Source: SHZI01 sp032122615 (GTDB lineage: Bacteria; Pseudomonadota; Gammaproteobacteria; Steroidobacterales; GCA-2729495). Taken from it: DNA of 23,258 bases. Shown here piece after piece: positions 15,022-22,340 of this stretch. Position numbers and translations under genes: made by a program. The notes under the pieces are model-generated. The model saw only the letters and a program-made list of their open reading frames with translations. It had not been told where the DNA came from and ran no database searches. Position 1 is the stretch's first letter, and every line of letters starts with the position of its first letter. The stretch is from the NCBI GenBank assembly GCA_032122615.1, contig JAQBGF010000121.1, forward strand, positions 1-23,258, read 5' to 3'.

Positions 15022-16200
15022 CTATTTATCCTCTGGTTTTTGGCGCCAGGCTGCGAAGTCCGGGTCGGGCTGCCAGCCGGCGGGCGGTTCGGCCTTCGGG
15101 GGCACCCCCTTGTAGTTCTCCGGGCCGACGTTCAGGGACGAGGTGTCCATGACATACGAGTACAGGCCGGACATGAAGCCGGTGCCGGGTTCGCCGCGCG
15201 TGTACACCATCTTCTTGCCATCCGGCGAGAACGCGCCCATGCCGTCGAAGGCGGGGTTCCACGTCAGGCGCACCGGCTCACCGCCGGCCAGATCGCCAAG
15301 GAACAGCTCCCAGTTGTTGCGTTCGAGAATTCGCACGTACAGGAAGTGCCGGCCATCCGGCGCGGGAAAGGGCGCCCAGTTCATGTCGTTGGTGAACGTG
15401 CGGGGCTGCACGTCGCGGTCGGGACCGACGATCTTCATCGAGTAGATGTTCATCGGCGTCTGGCTGTGCGTGCCATTTTTCCGGTCCTGTTCCTCGATGC
15501 GCAGTTTGTCGCTGTTCTTCCAGGCCCGGAAGATCACGGTCTCGCTGTCGGGTAGGAAGTAGGCCTCGCCCTCCTGCCAGTCGCTGGTGAAAGTAAGTTG
15601 CGTCTGCCCGGTGCCGTCGGACTTCATGCGCCACAGATCGGCGTTGCCCTCGATCTGGCGGCCGAAGACAATCCACTTGCCGTCGGGGGAGACCGTGGCC
15701 TCGGCGTCGTACCAGCGGTTGTTCGTCAGGCGTTTTACATTATTGCCGTCCAGTTCCGACGAGTAGAGTTCGGAGCCCTGCGGATACTTCGCATCGTCAG
15801 ACCAGCTGCCGGGGGGCATCTCGGGATGATCCCGGGTCGAGGTCCAGAGCAGGCGCTTGCCGTCCGGGTAAAACCAGGAGCAGGCATCCTGACCACGATC
15901 GTTGATGCGGCGAATATCTTCGCCGGTGTCGGTGAAGGTGTAGGTCAGTGCGCCGCCGACGTTGCCCTTGCCGGGATCCACGGCATCCGGATCCTTGACC
16001 TGGGCGATGAGGTGCACGCCGTCGGGGGCGTAATAGGCCTCGCCGTTCTCCGCCAGGTTGGGGACCTTGTAAATCGGCAATTCCCCGCTGTCGCTCGCCG
16101 TTGCCCCGGGCTCGGCGGTGGCAGGACCCGCCGCGGCCAGCAGTGCCGTCAAGGTTGTGATGACGGCTATCAGTTGATGAGTGTGGCGCAACGTGCCCAT
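15022..16200 (-). CDS. Exported TolB/WD40-like beta-propeller protein (PD40 repeats)
   Basis: A 392-residue protein with an N-terminal Sec signal (hydrophobic LIAVITTLTALLAAAGPATA, likely cut after ATA or AEP), so it acts in the periplasm or is secreted. At least six PD40-type blades are visible as aromatic/x-PDG-K motifs: YYAPDGVHLIAQ, SWFYPDGKRLLWTS, ATVSPDGKWIVFG, AYFLPDSETVIFRA, PFPAPDGRHFLYV and GAFSPDGKKMVYTRG. Between them lie NADLWRMKSDGTGQTQLT-type stretches, as in TolB. It lacks the TolB N-terminal domain and is not beside the tol-pal genes, so it is not TolB itself. A protein-binding or sensor role is inferred from the fold only. The ATG at 16200 has AGGAG 7 bases upstream; a TTG at 16218 is unlikely. 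It follows the methyltransferase-like gene by 45 bases. Confidence 0.85.
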   Translation of the reverse strand: MGTLRHTHQLIAVITTLTALLAAAGPATAEPGATASDSGELPIYKVPNLAENGEAYYAPDGVHLIAQVKDPDAVDPGKGNVGGALTYTFTDTGEDIRRINDRGQDACSWFYPDGKRLLWTSTRDHPEMPPGSWSDDAKYPQGSELYSSELDGNNVKRLTNNRWYDAEATVSPDGKWIVFGRQIEGNADLWRMKSDGTGQTQLTFTSDWQEGEAYFLPDSETVIFRAWKNSDKLRIEEQDRKNGTHSQTPMNIYSMKIVGPDRDVQPRTFTNDMNWAPFPAPDGRHFLYVRILERNNWELFLGDLAGGEPVRLTWNPAFDGMGAFSPDGKKMVYTRGEPGTGFMSGLYSYVMDTSSLNVGPENYKGVPPKAEPPAGWQPDPDFAAWRQKPEDK

Positions 16201-16245
16201 TACATTTCTCCTGGTCAATCGGAAGGCGCAGACAACTAAGTATTG

Positions 16246-17349
16246 TCAGAAACGGATGCGGGAAAATCCCGGGTGGAACTGCGCCGGCAACAGCTCGTAC
16301 ACGGCGGCACTCTGCCCCTCGGCCGCACGCACGTAAAAGAGGGGTTCGAGATCGGAGCCGAAGGCCAGCGGGTCGGGCCGGTCGGACGCGGCCGGGTCCC
16401 GCCAGGTGACGCGCGACACGACCGCGAATGCCGACTCATTGCCGGACTGGATGGCGCTGACCCGCTCTTCGCGCATGCCGAGGTCGATCAGCAGGTGCTT
16501 AAGTTGTGAGGACCCGCTGGTGATCTGGATGAAGAGCGATGTTCCGGGACCCTGACTGGTGAGCGCTTGTGCCGCCGGGGTGGCGAGCACCTGGCGGGTG
16601 AGCGCCGCGATCTCGTCGTCCGAGCGGGCCTTGAGCGACAGCGTGGTCACGTCCGGCTGTTCGGTACGTGAAACGTACAGCTGATCCACAGCCACGCCAC
16701 GCAGCAGGAACGCGACGGCGAGAGTGACAACCGAAACAGCGAACCAGTTAAGAAAGGCCCGGGTTCTCGGCACCGGCTGCCGGCCGGCCGACTTTCGCCG
16801 GGCGAACGGATTGAACATCGGCACACGCGCCAGGTAGTCGTCCGTTGCCGAGCCGTAGCGCTGACGGATCAGCTCCTCCTCGTGGCGCGCCAGGATGTAA
16901 TAAAGACCGAGCATCGCGAGGAAGCTCACGAGTATGAAGAACCGCGGCCAGAGCAGCAGGAATCCCGCGCCGGCGATCGCCAGGCACAGGTACTGGGGGT
17001 GGCGGACGCGGCCGTACAGCCAGCCACTGACCAGTTGCTTCTTCACGAACTTGCCGTAATACAGCTGGATCGCGCAAACGATGAAGCCCACGAGGCCGAT
17101 CAGGGCAATCAGCGCGCCGAACAGCGCCAGCCAGCGGAAGACGGGGACGTGCGTTGCCGCCAGGTGCGGGAGAAAGAATTGCGGCAGCCACGCGGTGGCC
17201 TCACTTTGCTCGAGGCCATGGAACAGCGGCGTGTACACACTGTAGAAGTACGCCGCAGCCGGCGAGATCATGATGAGCATCTCGAGCGCACTGACAGCGT
17301 AGATGACGATCGGTGCGATCCAGGGCCAGCGTGCTGTAGAGGAGGGCAT
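16246..17349 (-). CDS. Isoprenylcysteine methyltransferase (ICMT)-like integral membrane protein with an extra C-terminal domain
   Basis: A 367-residue membrane protein. Hydrophobic segments lie at about 10-37, 71-98, 119-134, 136-154 and 199-218. The ICMT/phospholipid-methyltransferase signature is present: LYGRVRHPQYLCLAIAGAGF (residues 111-130, with R116-H117-P118) followed by ARHEEELIRQRYG (E157-E159) and DYLARVPMFNPF. Known family members use S-adenosylmethionine to methylate prenylated or lipid substrates. The bacterial substrate here is unknown. Family proteins usually end soon after the YLARV..F motif. This one continues through a fifth hydrophobic segment into ~150 soluble residues (220-367) that I cannot assign; by topology they could be periplasmic. 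The ATG at 17349 has only a weak GCGAGAG upstream. It lies between an RsuA-family gene (38 bases before) and the propeller protein (45 bases after). Confidence 0.75.
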   Translation of the reverse strand: MPSSTARWPWIAPIVIYAVSALEMLIMISPAAAYFYSVYTPLFHGLEQSEATAWLPQFFLPHLAATHVPVFRWLALFGALIALIGLVGFIVCAIQLYYGKFVKKQLVSGWLYGRVRHPQYLCLAIAGAGFLLLWPRFFILVSFLAMLGLYYILARHEEELIRQRYGSATDDYLARVPMFNPFARRKSAGRQPVPRTRAFLNWFAVSVVTLAVAFLLRGVAVDQLYVSRTEQPDVTTLSLKARSDDEIAALTRQVLATPAAQALTSQGPGTSLFIQITSGSSQLKHLLIDLGMREERVSAIQSGNESAFAVVSRVTWRDPAASDRPDPLAFGSDLEPLFYVRAAEGQSAAVYELLPAQFHPGFSRIRF

Positions 17350-17387
17350 GGAACTCTCGCTTCGCGTTGCGCGGGAATGGTTTCAGT

Positions 17388-18128
17388 CTAGCCGGAATTG
17401 CGCGGGTCCACGTCAAGCCGATCCAGCTCCCCGGCAGTCAGCCGCCGCCACTGGCCTTTGGCCAGGTCGCCAAGCTTCAGTCTGCCAATGGCCACGCGGA
17501 CCAACCGCAACACCGGGATGTTGTGTGCGTCTAACAGCCGCCTGATGTGCCGGTTGCGGCCTTCCGCCAGCACGAGTGCAAGCCACGCGTTCTTTTCGCC
17601 GGTGCGCAGCAGTTGCGCGGATTTCGCCGCCAGGTGCTGGCCGTTAAGATCGACCCCTGCGACGAGATGCCGCAGGAGTTCGGGGTCGGGTTCCGCGGTA
17701 ACCTGCACGTGGTAGGTCTTGTCAGGTCCTGTGGCCGGGTTCGTGATCCGCGCGGCCCACTCCGGATCGTTGCTGAACAGAAGCAGTCCCTCGCTGGCTT
17801 TGTCGAGGCGACCGACCGGCGCGACCCACGGCAGGCCGGCGCCATCGAAACAGCGATAGACCGTCTGTCGTCCCCGCTCGTCGTTCGCGGTAGTGACCAG
17901 GCCGCGGGGCTTGTTGAGCAGCAGGTAAATTCGCTCGCTGGCGGCGACGGGTTGGCCGTCGACGCGGAGTTGGTCGCGCGCTGGCAGAACCGGATAGTCC
18001 GGGTCACGGACGACGCGGCCATTCACCGCGACCCGGCCGTCGTGGACCCAGTCGGCCGCTGCGGTACGCGATGCCAGCCCGAGCTTGGACAGCGTGCGCG
18101 CAACGCCGTGACGGCGGTCCACGGTCAT
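17388..18128 (-). CDS. RsuA/RluB/RluE-family rRNA pseudouridine synthase
   Basis: Site-specific rRNA pseudouridine synthase of 246 residues. An N-terminal S4 RNA-binding domain (~7-60: VARTLSKLGLASRTAAADWV, then GRVAVNGRVV) is followed by the catalytic domain. Motif I is YLLLNKPRGLVTTAND, and the catalytic aspartate is D109 in VGRLDKASEGLLLFSND, the form typical of the RsuA branch. The late motif EGRNRHIRRLLDAHNIPVLRLVRVAIG is also present. I cannot decide whether the target is 16S U516 or one of the 23S positions of RluB/RluE. The ATG at 18128 overlaps the ppc stop as ATGA, so translation is probably coupled to ppc. The protein has no long C-terminal basic tail like that of E. coli RluB. Confidence 0.92.
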   Translation of the reverse strand: MTVDRRHGVARTLSKLGLASRTAAADWVHDGRVAVNGRVVRDPDYPVLPARDQLRVDGQPVAASERIYLLLNKPRGLVTTANDERGRQTVYRCFDGAGLPWVAPVGRLDKASEGLLLFSNDPEWAARITNPATGPDKTYHVQVTAEPDPELLRHLVAGVDLNGQHLAAKSAQLLRTGEKNAWLALVLAEGRNRHIRRLLDAHNIPVLRLVRVAIGRLKLGDLAKGQWRRLTAGELDRLDVDPRNSG

Positions 18129-21034
18129 CCGGTATTCCGCATCCCCGCCGCGATCCCATTGATCGTCAGTACCAGCGCGTACAGCAACCGGTCCCGGTCC
18201 CTGGCCGGCACGCCGGCCTTGCGGCTGCGCGCCAGCAGCTCGACCTGCAGGTAACTCATCGGATCCACGTACGGGTTGCGCACGGCGATCGAGCGCTTGA
18301 GTACGGGCGAGTTCTGCAGCAGGTGTTTCTCGCCGGTGATCTGGCGCACGATCCGGCAGGTACTGTCGTACTCCGCGAGGAGCAGCCGGAAAATCCTCCG
18401 GCCCAGTTCCTGGTCGGGCAGGCGTTCCGCGTACTGCCGGGCAATCTGGAAATCCGCCTTGGCCAGCGTCATCTCGATGTTGCTGATCGTGCTGTGAAAG
18501 AACGGCCAGTCCTTGTACATCCGGCGCAGCAGTTGAAGCCGCTCGGGCCGGCCGCCCTTCGGATCCTGCCCGACGTAACTCTCCAGTGCCGATCCGACGG
18601 CCAGCCAGCCCGGCAGCAGGTGCCGGCTTTGTGTCCAGCCGAACACCCAGGGAATGGCGCGCAGGTCATCGAGACTCTTCGAGCCTTTCCTGCGCTTGGC
18701 CGGCCGTGAGCCGATGCGCAGATGCTGCAGTTCCTCGACGGGCGTTGCCTGCGTGAAGTAATCCAGGAAGCCGTCGGTGCCCCGCACGAAGCCACGATAC
18801 GCGGCGAACGCGTGTCCGGAAATCTCTTCCATCACGCTTTCCCATCGCGCAATCGTGGCGGGTCGTGGCCCGGCAGCGCGCGCTTCCGGCGGCAGGCTGG
18901 CCGCAATGACCGCGGCGGTCGTCAGTTCCAGGCTCCGCATCGCGATGTCCGGCAGGCTGTACTTTGACGACACCACCTCGCCCTGCTCGGTGATCTTGAT
19001 GCGCCCGGCGACGGTACCCTCCGGCTGAGCCCGGATGGCCTCGTGGCTGGGCCCGCCGCCACGTCCGACGGTGCCGCCGCGGCCGTGGAATAGTTGCAGT
19101 TCGATACCGTGCTCGCGCGCGACGCCCCACAATTTCTGCTGGGCCTTGTACAGCTCCCAGCTGGAGGTCAGGATGCCGCCGTCCTTGCTGCTGTCGGAGT
19201 AGCCGATCATCACTTCCTGAACATTGCCCTGTGCTCTCAGCACACGGCGATAGACCGGATTACTGAACAGCTGCCGCATCACCTCGGGCGAGCGTTGCAG
19301 ATCGTCGATCGTCTCGAACAACGGGGCCACAGCCAGGCGCGACCCGGCGCTTGCACCGTCGACCAGCCCGGCCTGTTTTGCGAGCACGAGCACGGCCAGC
19401 ACATCGCTGGCCTCACGCGCCATGCTGATGACGTAAGTGCGCAGCGATCGCGTGCTGATCTCGTCCAGCGCTCGCCGGGCCACCCGAAACACGTTCAGGG
19501 TCTGCGTGGTCTCCAGACTGTACGACGCATCTGCTGCTACCAGCGGCCGGGGTGTTGCGAGTTCCGTCGTGAGCCAGGCAACCCGCCCGGCTTCATCCAG
19601 CGCCGGGTAGTCGTTCAGGAGTTCGAGTGAGGCAGTGATCTCGGCCAGCGCCGCGGTGTGCCGTTCGCTGTGCTGGCGGAGGTCGAGGCTCGCCAGGTGC
19701 AGGCCGAAAACATCCACCTGCTGTATCAGTCGATCCACCGAGCGGGCCGCGAGACTGGCCTTGTCGATGCGCAGACTGTCTCTGACCAGGCGCAGATCCT
19801 CGCGCAGCTCGGCGGCATCGCGGTACTCGCCCTCGGCTGGCGTTGTGGCCACTTTTAGCGCGGCAATGATCGGCAAAGCGGGGCGGATCGAGATCAGCTG
19901 GTTCGCCTTCTCAATGCGCAGCGCGCCGTCCAGGTCCGCGTTACGCTTCAGCGTGTTCTCAAGCCGCCGGTAGACGAAGGAAAGCTTCTGCCGGTAGGGC
20001 TCCTCGGGATTGCGCTCGATCACCTCCGCGGCGGTGCGCGGCATTTCACGTTTGTCCCGCTCGATCGAGGCCACGAGATCCGCGCCGGGTGGAGCGTATC
20101 GCACCGATTCACTCAGGCGGCGCGACAGGTCGGCGACGGCGACCAGGTATTTCCTGATGGTCAGTCGCTGCTGCAGCCGCAGCGTTTCCCAGGTGATTTC
20201 CGGCGTGACGTTAGGGTTGCCGTCGCGATCACCGCCGACCCACGAGCCGAAGCGCAGCGGCACGGCGCCGTCGCGCAGCCGGACACCCGGGAATGTCCTG
20301 TCGAGCCGGGCGGCGAGTTCGTCGAGCAGCGCCGGGACCGAGTCGAACAGGGTTGTGTCGAAGTAGTAGAGCGCGTTGTTGACCTCGTCCAGGACCTGCA
20401 GCGGCGTGTGACGGATCTCGTCAGTCAGCCAGATGGCTTCGACCTCGGTGGCGAGATCCCGCAGGATCTCCTCGCGGCGGCGGGGCGGGAGTGCGGCGTC
20501 GTCGGCCGCGGTCAGCAAGTCGGCAATCCGGCGATGCTTTTCCAGCAGGGTGCGGCGAGCGGCTTCGGTCGGGTGCGCGGTCATCACGGGGACAATGTCG
20601 AGGCCGTTGATGACGGACTGCATCTTCCGGCGCAGGCTGGCTGTGCGGGGCTGGCGGTTGTCGGCCCTGATCTGTTGCAGCGTCTGTGCGATGGAGCCGC
20701 GCTGTGGGCTGTCCGGCGTGTGCAGTTCGTAATAGCGCTTGCGGCGCATGCGGTGGTGCTGTTCGGCGATGTTGACCAGCTGGAAGTACACCGAGAACGC
20801 GCGAATAACGCCGATGGCATCGTCAGTGCGCAGGCCGTGCAGGAGCCGCTTTAAGCGGCGTTCGGTGGCGGGCGAGGGCTTCGCGCGCATCTGTTTGCAC
20901 AGCGCGCGCACCTGCTCCTCGGTGTCGAAAAGTTTGGTGCCGCCGAGGCGTTTCAACGTCCTGCCCAGCAGATCGCCGAGCAGGCGAATATCGTTGCGGA
21001 GCGGCAGGTTTGAGTCTGTTTTACGGGTTGGCAC
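18125..21034 (-). CDS. ppc: Phosphoenolpyruvate carboxylase
   Basis: Carboxylates phosphoenolpyruvate with bicarbonate to oxaloacetate, refilling the TCA cycle; cytosolic. The protein has 969 residues, somewhat longer than the 883 of E. coli. The catalytic histidine is H154 in VPVMTAHPTEAARRT. The phosphoenolpyruvate-binding stretch is FGSWVGGDRDGNPNVT. GYSDSSKDGG and the essential Gly-rich loop FHGRGGTVGRGGGPSHEA (~647-665) are intact. The conserved C-terminal MRNTG, which takes part in the active site, is present. The start is GTG at 21034, supported by AGGAG 7 bases upstream (in AATCAGGAGTCATCAC). It is first in the minus-strand run, overlaps the pseudouridine synthase by 4 bases, and is divergent from pirin. 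The leader contains an imperfect dyad. Confidence 0.97.
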   Translation of the reverse strand: MPTRKTDSNLPLRNDIRLLGDLLGRTLKRLGGTKLFDTEEQVRALCKQMRAKPSPATERRLKRLLHGLRTDDAIGVIRAFSVYFQLVNIAEQHHRMRRKRYYELHTPDSPQRGSIAQTLQQIRADNRQPRTASLRRKMQSVINGLDIVPVMTAHPTEAARRTLLEKHRRIADLLTAADDAALPPRRREEILRDLATEVEAIWLTDEIRHTPLQVLDEVNNALYYFDTTLFDSVPALLDELAARLDRTFPGVRLRDGAVPLRFGSWVGGDRDGNPNVTPEITWETLRLQQRLTIRKYLVAVADLSRRLSESVRYAPPGADLVASIERDKREMPRTAAEVIERNPEEPYRQKLSFVYRRLENTLKRNADLDGALRIEKANQLISIRPALPIIAALKVATTPAEGEYRDAAELREDLRLVRDSLRIDKASLAARSVDRLIQQVDVFGLHLASLDLRQHSERHTAALAEITASLELLNDYPALDEAGRVAWLTTELATPRPLVAADASYSLETTQTLNVFRVARRALDEISTRSLRTYVISMAREASDVLAVLVLAKQAGLVDGASAGSRLAVAPLFETIDDLQRSPEVMRQLFSNPVYRRVLRAQGNVQEVMIGYSDSSKDGGILTSSWELYKAQQKLWGVAREHGIELQLFHGRGGTVGRGGGPSHEAIRAQPEGTVAGRIKITEQGEVVSSKYSLPDIAMRSLELTTAAVIAASLPPEARAAGPRPATIARWESVMEEISGHAFAAYRGFVRGTDGFLDYFTQATPVEELQHLRIGSRPAKRRKGSKSLDDLRAIPWVFGWTQSRHLLPGWLAVGSALESYVGQDPKGGRPERLQLLRRMYKDWPFFHSTISNIEMTLAKADFQIARQYAERLPDQELGRRIFRLLLAEYDSTCRIVRQITGEKHLLQNSPVLKRSIAVRNPYVDPMSYLQVELLARSRKAGVPARDRDRLLYALVLTINGIAAGMRNTG

Positions 21035-21071
21035 GTGATGACTCCTGATTCAGGCACTCGCGGGCTACGGC

Positions 21072-21092
21072 CTCACGGAGAATCTCCGCGAG
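21072..21092. promoter_or_regulatory. Dyad in the ppc-pirin divergent region, candidate operator
   Basis: A 21-base near-palindrome, CTCACGGAGA-A-TCTCCGCGAG, has 9 of 10 positions paired (one mismatch, 21075/21089) and a core CGGAGA-A-TCTCCG. It lies 38-58 bases upstream of the ppc GTG and 81 or more bases upstream of the pirin ATG, nearer ppc. Symmetry and place fit a homodimeric regulator. With a 1-base centre it would be a poor RNA hairpin in its core form. I cannot identify a regulator or a confident promoter. Confidence 0.4.
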
Positions 21093-21155
21093 CCGCGAAA
21101 GAATGCACTGTTACGTCGATCAAACCAATGATTGAATAGCCCCAAGCTGAAAACC

Positions 21156-21169
21156 ACCCTCTGGAGGGT
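21156..21169 (+). promoter_or_regulatory. Inverted repeat covering the pirin ribosome binding site
   Basis: ACCCTC-TG-GAGGGT ends 3 bases before the pirin ATG at 21173. The ribosome site GGAGG (21163-21167, spacing 5) is inside the right arm. Folded as ACCCT-CTGG-AGGGT (5-bp stem, 4-base loop), it would partly hide the ribosome site. It may be a translational brake, a protein site, or chance. Confidence 0.35.
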
Positions 21170-21172
21170 CCT

Positions 21173-22048
21173 ATGAAGAAGATCTTGAGCACGCACTGCG
21201 TCCGCGAGTCGCACTGGGTCGGCGACGGCTTCCCGGTCCGGACGATCTTCAGTTACCACGATCTGGGCCGCGAACTGAGCCCTTTTTTGATGCTCGACCA
21301 TGCCGGTCCCACGAGTTTCGAGCCGAGCGACACCCAGCGTGGCGTCGGCTGGCACCCGCACCGGGGTTTTGAAACCGTCACCGTCGTCATTGAGGGGGAG
21401 GTGGAGCACGAAGACAGCGCCGGCAACTCAGGCCGCATCGGCCCCGGTGACGTGCAATGGATGACGGCCGGTTCCGGTGTGCTGCACAAGGAACTGCACG
21501 GCCGCGACTACGCGCGGCGCGGCGGTCGGTTCGAGATGCTGCAGTTCTGGGTCAACCTCCCGGCGAAGAAAAAGATGACGGCGCCGCGTTATCAGACGGT
21601 GCTGGCCGCAGATATTCCGGTCGTCACCCTGCCTGACGACGCGGGCGAAGTGCGGGTTATTGCCGGCGATTTTCGCAACGCGCGTGGTCCGGCGCAGACG
21701 GTAACGCCGCTTAATCTCCTTGAGGTGCGCTTGCGTGCCGGCCGTCGCCTGCCGCTCGATTTGCACGACAGCCACACGGCAGGACTGTTTGTGACGAAGG
21801 GGGAGATTCTCGTGAACGACCAGGAGACTGTGTCGAGTGGGGCTCTGGTGGTGCTCGATCGCGAGGGTGAAAACGCGCTGCTTGGCGTGGACATGGATGC
21901 CACGCTGTTCGTAATGAGCGGACTCCCGCTCGACGAACCCATCAGCGGTTACGGCCCCTTCGTGATGAACACGGCTGAAGAGATACGGCAAGCCATCGAG
22001 GACATGCGGAACGGGCGCCTCGGTGCTATTCCGGCAGCGACGGTGTAA
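21173..22048 (+). CDS. Pirin-family bicupin protein
   Basis: An iron-binding double-cupin protein of 291 residues, the usual family length. The N-terminal cupin has the metal ligands H61 and H63 (GWHPHRGFETVT) and H105 and E107 (GSGVLHKELHG), corresponding to human pirin H56, H58, H101 and E103. EVEHEDSAGNSG and GPGDVQWMTAG are family hallmarks. Bacterial pirins have been reported as quercetin dioxygenases or as modulators of pyruvate dehydrogenase; which applies here is unknown. The ATG at 21173 has GGAGG 5 bases upstream. It is transcribed divergently from ppc across 138 bases. The ORF ends ~290 bases before the TonB receptor and appears to be a single-gene unit. Confidence 0.93.
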   Translation: MKKILSTHCVRESHWVGDGFPVRTIFSYHDLGRELSPFLMLDHAGPTSFEPSDTQRGVGWHPHRGFETVTVVIEGEVEHEDSAGNSGRIGPGDVQWMTAGSGVLHKELHGRDYARRGGRFEMLQFWVNLPAKKKMTAPRYQTVLAADIPVVTLPDDAGEVRVIAGDFRNARGPAQTVTPLNLLEVRLRAGRRLPLDLHDSHTAGLFVTKGEILVNDQETVSSGALVVLDREGENALLGVDMDATLFVMSGLPLDEPISGYGPFVMNTAEEIRQAIEDMRNGRLGAIPAATV

Positions 22049-22340
22049 AGGAGCGAAGGCCCGGCCAGGGCTGAGGCGGATATTGCCACTTGTTGCGAAA
22101 AAGTGACGTTTGCGGCGTAGGGAGATGTTTGCAGATTTACCGATATTCGGCGAAGTTACCGGCTTTTTCTTTGTTTAACAGGTTCGTTCTCCGCAGGTTG
22201 TCGCGCCGCAGAAGGCCGTGTGTTAAGGTAAATACACTTTCGGGCTTGGACCTAATCCAGGGCCAGCCTCCCGGCTGGCCAGTCCGGTCGTAGCTGACTG
22301 CAACGTCAATCGCAGCTGCCATCACTCTTCAGGGGGACAC
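22049..22340 (+). promoter_or_regulatory. Non-coding stretch between pirin and the TonB receptor, with a strong stem-loop at 22261-22280
   Basis: I see no credible gene here. Base composition is locally AT-richer (22130-22250) than the flanking genes, as expected for a promoter region. A perfect 8-bp stem GGCCAGCC-TCCC-GGCTGGCC lies at 22261-22280, 60 bases before the receptor ATG, with no U-run after it. A CTTTTTCTTTGTTT tract (22163-22176) follows only a 3-4 bp stem, so it is a weak terminator candidate for pirin. TTGTCG (22198) with TGTTAA (22221) at 17-base spacing is a poor promoter match. The receptor transcript probably has a leader that includes the stem-loop. Confidence 0.4.

Noticed and set aside
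15022..16200. The tolB gene of the Tol-Pal system
   Set aside because: It has PD40 blades and a signal peptide, but no TolB N-terminal domain and no tolQRA or pal neighbours.
21076..21088. Core palindrome CGGAGA-A-TCTCCG as a transcription terminator
   Set aside because: The loop is one base with no T-run, and it lies upstream of two divergent genes, where no terminator is expected.
22140..22176. Intrinsic terminator for pirin ending in CTTTTTCTTTGTTT
   Set aside because: The only stems before the T-tract are 3-4 bp (CCGA-TAT-TCGG, or CGG...CCG), too weak to call.
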